A DNA stretch of 64,000 nucleotides, from the NCBI GenBank assembly GCA_029582265.1, contig CM055828.1, positions 4,695,402-4,759,401 on the forward strand, in the 5' to 3' direction. The notes under the pieces are model-generated. The model was not told where the DNA came from. It ran no database searches and saw nothing but the letters and a program-made list of their open reading frames with translations. Positions 13,001-22,000 of this stretch are shown here, in pieces (within the stretch, counting starts at the first letter, position 1; each line of letters begins with the position of its first letter). The stretch comes from Zoroaster sp. YZ-2022 (taxonomy: Eukaryota; Echinodermata; Asteroidea; Forcipulatida; Zoroasteridae). Position numbers and translations under genes: made by a program.

Positions 13001-16000
13001 AACTATTAACCCTCCTACTTCTGGTACCTTTTTCATACAAGTTGATCCACCATTTGAAACCATTCGCTTTTGTGGTTTTGAATGGTGAAATAACTGTACA
13101 GTATTGATTCCCCCAAATGGTTTTGAATGGTAGGTCAGCTAATACAAAACCTTGTTTGGATACTTCTAAGTGGTGAATCAATGGACCCTCTATGCATTTG
13201 AATGGATTTGAATGGTAGTAAAGCTTGCTACCAACACTGTTCAAATGGTATCACCATGTGTGTACAAAACCAATGGGCACTTTGGTTAAGTGGAAATTTT
13301 GAATGGTTTCAAATGGTCAAACAGTAGGAGGGTTAAAGGAATAAACATCATGAGTCATACGCAACTGTATGCAACTGTGACATATTCTCCCTTTCAGTTC
13401 CAGAATCCTTTGTGAACTTAAAAGTGTAGAGACCCCAAGTATTTTTGCATCAGTATTCACAATTTTGGAAACTTAGAATTCATTATATGTGTACATACAC
13501 AGTACATAAACAGAGCTACATCAAAATGTACTTGACTCATGGCAATATTGATGCTCGTATAAGAGGCAACCTGTCCCCCATGTATTCAAAGATGGATCAT
13601 CAGACGGACAGGCGAATAAGCGATCAAACAGGCAGACGGACAAACATTGAAATTTAATCCTGTTACACTCGAGTCTCATGACACATCTGCCAAAAGAACA
13701 CCTATATCATTTACAACTAGCTACAAGAGTTCCTGTTGTAGATTTCTATTTGTTACCCATTTTTCTTCTCATCAGGTGCCTTTGGGTTCTTTGAGGTGAC
13801 CCATGACATCACTAAGTACACAAAAGCCTGTGTCTTTGAGTCCATCGGGAAGAAGACACCAGTCGCTGTCCGCTTCTCCACTGTAGGTAAGGGCAGGGCA
13901 GGGCAGGGCTGGGTAGGGTAGGGTTGGGTAATGTTTTGATACATACTTATGGACTGTGGACTGGCAAGGTTAACCAGTGGAGTCAACAACAGGGTAGATC
14001 CTGGATGGCTGAAGAGGCGGAAAACAATGTTGGGTAAATATACATGAATCCAGATATAAAAAAAAGCCAGCCCCCACTCCCATCTACTAATGATCTAGGA
14101 AGTTTTCACTTTCAAAAAAGATACAGAATAAAAAGATCAACTCTTTTGTGATAGCTGAAGTGTGGAAATATATGTTGTTGCCTTTGAATTTTCAGATCAC
14201 AGCCGTACCCAACAAATGCGAGCAAATAAAACTCTGTTCAACCTCTTAAACCATTGAGTCACAATTATTTGATAGAAAACAGCATATCTTTTGAGACCTT
14301 GTTCTCTAATTATTTCATTTCCAGTCAACAGCAGCAAATGTGTCTTTAAAACCTGATGTTTTTTTCTTTTCAAGGTGGTGAGTCGGGGTCGGCCGACACG
14401 GCTCGTGACCCCCGTGGCTTCGCCATCAAGTTCTACAGCGAGGACGGCAACTGGGATCTGGTCGGCAACAACACTCCGATCTTTTTCATCCGCGACCCCA
14501 TCTTCTTCCCGAGTTTCATCCACACGCAGAAGAGGAACCCAGCCACCCATCTCAAGGTCAGGATTATCCAAATGAATTTGTCTGTTTGTCTATTGTATGG
14601 CTATCTTTCTGTCTGTCTTTTTTTGTACCTCTCTTCGTATCTCTGTCTCTTTTTAATTAAGCAAAGGATAGACTATCAGGTTATGTCAAGACTTGTTTTT
14701 TCATCAGGTTAGTTTCAGAGAGGGTGCAACATTGGTATTTTTTTTCCCAATTAACAAACGTACTTTGTGTAAAGTTGGTACACATATCAATCATCCAGAG
14801 CTATTATTTACTCTGATGTGCTTTCAAACAGGAATTGTTAGGTCAAATTTACTCCCCAAAAATGCCTTTTGGCAAAACATGAAACATTTTTTTGTGGTTT
14901 TCTAGAAAATGCGAGCACTTATTTTGACATTTTCACAGTTTAACCCTCCTACTGTTTGACCATTTGAAACCATTCAAAATTTCCACTTACCAAAATGCCC
15001 ATTGGTTTTGTACACACATAGTGATACCATTTGAACAGTGTTGGTAGCAAGCTTTGCTACCATTCAAATCCATTCAAATGCATAGAGGGTCCATTGATTC
15101 ACCACTTAGAAGTATCCAAACAAGGTTTTGTATTAGCTGTAGTACCATTTGGAAAGATCCAAACAAGGTTTTGTATTAGCTGACCTACCATTCAAAACCA
15201 TTTGGGGGAATCAATACTGTACAGTTATTTAACCATTCAAAACCACAAAAGCAAATGGTGGATCAACTTGTATGAAAAAGGAAGTAGGAGGGTTAATGAC
15301 GTCTTGAAAACTAGAGGGTTGAAATTATGTATGATACCAAATACCAGTCTTACAGTATACCTTTCTATTACATGTAAGAATGAATATACACTTAATGACA
15401 TTTTATCAAAAGTGTACTTGCGATTCAATATTTGGCTAGTTTATTGTCAAGAGAGCAGGCTCATTACATATTCCTGTAATACTTTCCCTCATGGCAACCT
15501 TTCTTGACAATTCTTACAGGACCCTGATATGTTCTGGGATTTCATCACCCTTCGTCCTGAAGCCACCCATCAAGTGAGTTTCCTCTTCAGCGACCGTGGT
15601 ACTCCCGACGGTTACCGCCATATGAATGGCTACGGTAGCCATACCTTCAAGATGGTCAACAAGGATGGCGAGGGAGTGTACTGCAAATTCCACTTCAAGG
15701 TATGAATCATTCAGAATGGATACTTTTATTTAAATTGTTTTCATTTAATGGTCAAAGAATTAAGACTTAAGCAGTTCGGTGCGGATGACGAGTTATCTCG
15801 CGAGAAAAAATGTTGCCCAGTCGCGGATGACGAGTTAACTCGCGAAATTTGCATATGAATTGCCGTTACCTCTAGCGTACGTATTGTGTATGGGATTCAA
15901 TCGCAGTTGCATTGCTGGGTACCAGGGTATCTCTAGTTTTATTTACAAGCAGCAGGTGGCGCTATTGGACTTTTGTGGACACAATATCGAGGTCGCTTCA

Positions 16001-19000
16001 GCGGCGATCGAGATGACATAAACAAAATGGCGGCCTCCATGATGAAGCGCTCTTTCACAGACACTGAACTTCTAGGCTTATTTGTATCATCAGGCACGTC
16101 AAATTCCGATTCATCGAACTCGGAGGCAAATATAGATGACTTTGCCGACAGGTCAAGCATTAGTAGTAACTCTTCGGATCCAGATACTGGTGAAAACAGC
16201 GGGGACACGTACACGGAAGTTAGTTCTGCTATACCCATACTAGGGAATATTGCAATAGAAACAGGCATTATGCTGATGCCCAGGCCCCTCATCCCCCTCT
16301 GCTTCCCAAAATGACATGTGAGCATAATGAAGAGGGCTATAAATAAGGTATGGATTTTATTTATTTCACAGAGCTTTTTATTTCCGGAAATTGTCATAAA
16401 TATTAAAATTATGCCAGCAATTGTAGTACATGTAGTATGCTACTTTTTGAATTTTTTTTTTTTTTTAAATATCCCGCGTGGAGGTGTTTTTTGGCGAAAA
16501 TTTATCCCGCACCGAACTGGTTAATGACCATATAAAATGCATTTTATTTTAAATGTTGACTACAAGTATAGAGGAGTCTTCTCTGTGAGTTCAGCTTAAT
16601 TCAGTGATTTGTATACTATGTATGTATCGTCATGTGACCAAAAGGTCGTAAGAGGAAAAAAATTCAAAAATGTTTTTTTTTGGTCACACTTAGTGTTTTT
16701 TTCAGTTATCAGTTAAAAATATTGCATAATTATGACATAATCAAATTTTAAAAAGCACCTTTCTCAAAAAGAAAAATTCAGCATCACGTGTGCGTTTACA
16801 ACCTTGGCAGTTCCCATACTCCCAGACCATCTCCCAGTGTTTTTTCCCCACCTGCCAGACTCATCCCTGCTCATGTATCTTCAGAACACAATCTCACTTC
16901 ATCCATTTTGCTTTCCTGGTCTGCATACAATTTAGTCTTAAAGTCCAAAGTGAGGCTTGTAGGAAATTAGGCGGGTGCCTCTATAGAGAATCTTTGGTAT
17001 GATCATTGTTTACATTCAGGAAATCATACCAAGATGGCTGTGTCCAAGTCTTAATGAACGTCCAATTTTTGTTATATTGATTATACATGTACTCTAAAAA
17101 AGTAATTTTCTACAAACTCTTGATATACATTTTAAGAAAATGGTCCCGAAAATTCAGGTTTCTTTCATAATCATTAATTATCTGTGTATCTTTATTCACC
17201 CGTGGTCTTTGGACTGTTCTGCGCCATTTTATCATAACTTTCATAACTCGCCAAGAAAATGCAGATAAATATATTAGCGTGCGTACGTGCCAAAAGCTAC
17301 CAAACTGTACTGTTGTAATAAAGCCAATTATTTTGTGAAGCCTGTTTTTGTTTGCTTTCCACTTGTTTGTTTACTAAATCCCTGGATGATTTCCAGGTGG
17401 TAGTCCTCTGAAGCTAATAATCTGCCAGTCACGTTTACGTACTTTAGTGTTGCTATATATATATATTAGACATGTAATCTGTTATACAATCTGCCTTTGG
17501 GGTCATAGGTCACTCCATTTGATATCACTGTAATCTTGTCTGTGTAAATGTTGGTGGGCGACTTTAGCATCTAGGTTGGCAGTTTGCGTTATGTAAATGT
17601 TATAACAATGAAGTTGTACAATGCAGACTGACTGTCTGAATCGATACATGGAGAGCATTAGATGGTTGTATAAAAAACTAATCAACCATGAGAGACCAGT
17701 GTTAACTACATGTACACTGTACAATGATTTGCATGGTGTTTCTGTTTGTTCATTCAAATGCCTTATGAATGTTTCTCCTGGTTAAATTTACTGTACAGTA
17801 ATTGTTTGTACATCAAAACAAAAATCCAAGATGGCCGACAGTGACATGTGGTAATGCAAGCTAAAGTCCATTGTACAGTTTACATTGCTGTCTATTCTTG
17901 TACACTTTGAACTTTGAAACAAGCGAACTATGGTACACTGATATGTCCCACACATACAGGTACCAACAGCAAGTCATGATATTTTGGAAAAATTAATAAG
18001 TTGTATTTTAAAGCCACAAAAAGTAACTGTGGTGTACACCATTATCCCCCAAAAAAGTACTCAAGAGAATTATTTTATACTACTCAAAACAATTTAGGGA
18101 ACACCGGATTTTTAACATCAAATAGGTTTGAAATGTTCCATGAACTGGGATTTTCATTTGCAACCCCCTCTTTCAGTAGTCATGTCATGAAATGTGTAAT
18201 CACTACATGCATCCTTTATCATCTGTTTCATTGTGCAGTTGTTTCTCATCAATTCTGTGAAACATTGTGTTTATCTGAAATAAATGATCTTGCTTTAACT
18301 GAGATTATTCCGGTGTTCCCTAAATTGTTTTGAGTAGTATATTAAGGCTTATTTTGTTTTAAAATGGTACTGGTACCAAACATCATGAGAAGTTATTCCC
18401 TCTGACATTTTCAAGAAAAAATCAATAAAAATTCAAAACTGAAATGGATCACCATGGTGACCATTTCCACATTAGAATTAATCTGAAGTGAATGCATTTT
18501 TACTAATTCCTCAATGCTGTTAATTTATATACATAATGTGGTTCTTATTGTCAATAATGCATGTTTTTACATACATTTTTTCATAAGTGTACGCTGCCTT
18601 TAAAATGAATGTCAGTAATCTATTTATTTATTTTTTTCTTCTTTTTTTCGGTTGGGGGTTTGACTGCTCCAGTTTTTTAATGTTTTATTCTGTCCGTTTT
18701 TATGTGCAGTTGGCATTTTGCCCCTATGTTAGTAATTCTACTGTATGTAGATTTTTAACTTATTATTGTACTGACCTTGTAATTTGACCTCCAGGTCACA
18801 ATATTGTGTCGTTTTAATAAAATTCAAATCTAAAAAATCTTGTATCTATGGTAAAATGTAATAATACAATTTTTCAAAAGGAGTTAAAAAAAATATTTTT
18901 CCCCACATATACAGAGGTTATTATGTTAAGTTTTATTATCCCAACCCAAGGTAAAATGTTGGTTAGTCTTCAGTCATTTTGCCTTGAATTAAGAATAGAC

Positions 19001-22000
19001 CCACTGGGGGAAAACACACAGCCCCTCTTAGGTTAACACGTACAACAGCGCTGATATTATCGTGTGTAATGTATTTTGGTCAATACATAATTAAACCGAG
19101 AACACATGTAGTTGTACTTGAGAAACCTACTGTTATACAACCTATAATAATGTAACCAAAAAAATCAAAAATTCATTACCCTAATAATTGTATTTTGTTG
19201 TCATCCTTCTCACAGTGTGATCAAGGAATCCGGAACCTGAATGCCGCACAGGCAGATGCTAAAGCATCCAGCGACCCAGACCATGCCATTCGGGACCTGT
19301 ACAACGCCATTGCTACCAGCAACTTTGTAAGTATTGACCCATTGTGGCAGAATCCTCTAAAGGAAACTGTCCAATCCCATTTACTTATAATGAAACTCAA
19401 TGCTTGAAAAACTTACGACATCCAAAAACTGCTGCAAAAAGTACCACATCGGTTGTCTTAAGGGCGTGTTTAAAGGCACATTTACATAATATGTGCATTG
19501 TCATGCAAATGAGCGTGTAAACAGGCCTTCATTCTCTAACACAGGTCTGTGATTTCTCAGGATTTTTTACAAATCTCCCTTGGCCTCAAAACTGTCTTGA
19601 AAGAAAGTATTGTGTCCAAACGTCTTGTTTGTGGGGATGTGGAGTCTGTAAATCCTCCAAAATTAAACATCCAGGAGGTTCAGTGGGGCTTTGTCCTCAA
19701 GACCAAAGGGAGACCAGGCCTGCTACCTTTTGTCAAATCACACCCCAGCAATTCACATCTCCCGTACCACCAATCTTTCATATCTTTCCCCATTTGATAT
19801 TTGATCTCATTTTGCCTTTTCATGTACTAATATTGCATTGAAAGTTATTGTTTTCATGAATATTTATATCATGAATATTTATATCTCGTGAATATTCATT
19901 TCACATGTTAATGATGGTTTTTCACAGGAGCACATTCTATATACCAATTATGTTCCTCACTCAGTCTGCCCCCTCCCGCAATTTTTTGGTTAACCACTTT
20001 TGTTGTTCTTAATGGCAGCCATCTTGGACTCTGAAGATTCAGGTCATGACCTTTGAACAGGCAGAAAAGCACAAAGACAATCCATTTGACGTGACCAAGG
20101 TGAGATCATCTTTGTAAAATGTGAGCCTAATGCATAATCTACATGCAAATCATGAGAAAATTGTGAAAAAAAGGTATTTTTACAGAAAACACTTAGCCTG
20201 AAAAAAGCAAGGATAGTAATATACAGCGCTTTGTTGAGGCCATGCACTTATCGCAAAATGCACTTATTAATTTAATTATGCAAATTTTGTTTATTATATA
20301 TCACCAATTTCATTCGTCTCCCTGCAGGTGTGGTCTCAGAAGGAGTACCCCCTCATCCCCGTCGGCAAGATGACTCTCAACCTCAACCCCAAGAACTACT
20401 TTGCCGAGGTGGAGCAGATTGCCTTTGCACCTGTACACATGATCCCTGGCATTGAGCCCTCACCCGACAAGATGTTGCAAGTAAGAGTCAACTTGCTTTC
20501 CAAGTCAACAAGCTCGAGATGAATTTCAGACACGGTTCTTCACCAATATTTTCTCTTATAGTTCTCATGAGGAATTTATACCCATTCTTTTAAGATACTC
20601 AAACAATTTATTGGGTAATATTTTGCACGTGTAGTCATGGTTCAAATTTCAACTTGAAAACGTTATTTGACAAGTGTTCTCCATATGGTGGTTAAAAAAA
20701 ACTACAAGGTTTTTGTTGAATTTTTTTCCTGGTTTTTGTAAACTTCTTCCTGGTTCCCCACAGGGACGTCTGTTCTCCTACCCTGATACGCACCGCCACC
20801 GCCTGGGAACCAACTACCTTCAGATTCCAGTCAACTGCCCGTACAAAGCCAAGACACGTAACTACCAGCGCGATGGCCCCCAGTGTGTCACTGACAATCA
20901 GAGTGAGTATTAAAGTGGTATTTAAATTATTATTTTTTATGATAGCCGAGTTGGCAGATTTCTAATAAGGTAGTCAGGTTCAAATTCAAACACATTAACG
21001 GAGGGGAATATTACCTTTACACAATAAATGCTTTAAGCCAAAAAAAAAACAGTCCAGTTTCTGGTCATTGGTCAGCTTCAAAATCGGTACGGTGACACTT
21101 TTTTTTTTTTTTTTGCCAACAGCGAAATACGTGATACATTGTATACGCGAGAACCAAATTTCTCATATACAAAGTATGGTGGCTAAGAGAGGCTTCACAA
21201 ATCGGCAGAATTCCATTCGATCCAGCAATTTTGGCTGCAATTCGACATCGTTTCATAGCAACAACAAAAAATAAAAAATGATGATGCGCGGGTCTGAGGC
21301 GACACACACAGACCAGAAAGCGTAGACTTTTTTTTTTTTGGCCTTAGTGAATGTATGATGTGGGTGGTAATTTGTTATAAACTTGTGCATGAAAAATTGT
21401 ACTGATAATTTTGGGGAAGGCCAAATTTTAGATAGTGCTTTGATTTGCTGTACGAGTTCTATACTGAGACGCAATAGAAACTTACCACTTGTTTTGGAAT
21501 AGCATAAAATTGTAATGGTTCAAAATAAGACAACACAACAATTTGGATGAGTAATGTTGGCATTTTATTGAGGAAATGTCCACGATCCCATCTGTATCCA
21601 CTTCACCGCGAGTGCAGTGATTACTGATAATTTAAGGTCGAAAAAGTGGTAAGTTTCTATTGCGTCTCAGTATATTTATGTGTACAAGTCTATGGGGATT
21701 TACCATGCGTAACAATCCCTAAACTATGTATTGGAAAAAAAAAACTGAATATTCATCCAATGACCATAGTTATCTATCCATCTGCCACAGCCGGAGTCCC
21801 CAATTATTTCCCAAACAGCTTCAACGGCCCCACAGACGACATGAAGTACGCCCAGCAGACCTTCAATGTGTCGGGTGACGTTGCCCGTTACAACACCAAG
21901 GACGAAGATAACTTCACCCAGCCAGGAATCTTATGGAGGGAGGTCCTGTCTCCCAGCGACCAAGACGCTCTGATCTCCAACATGGCTGGCCACCTGAAGA

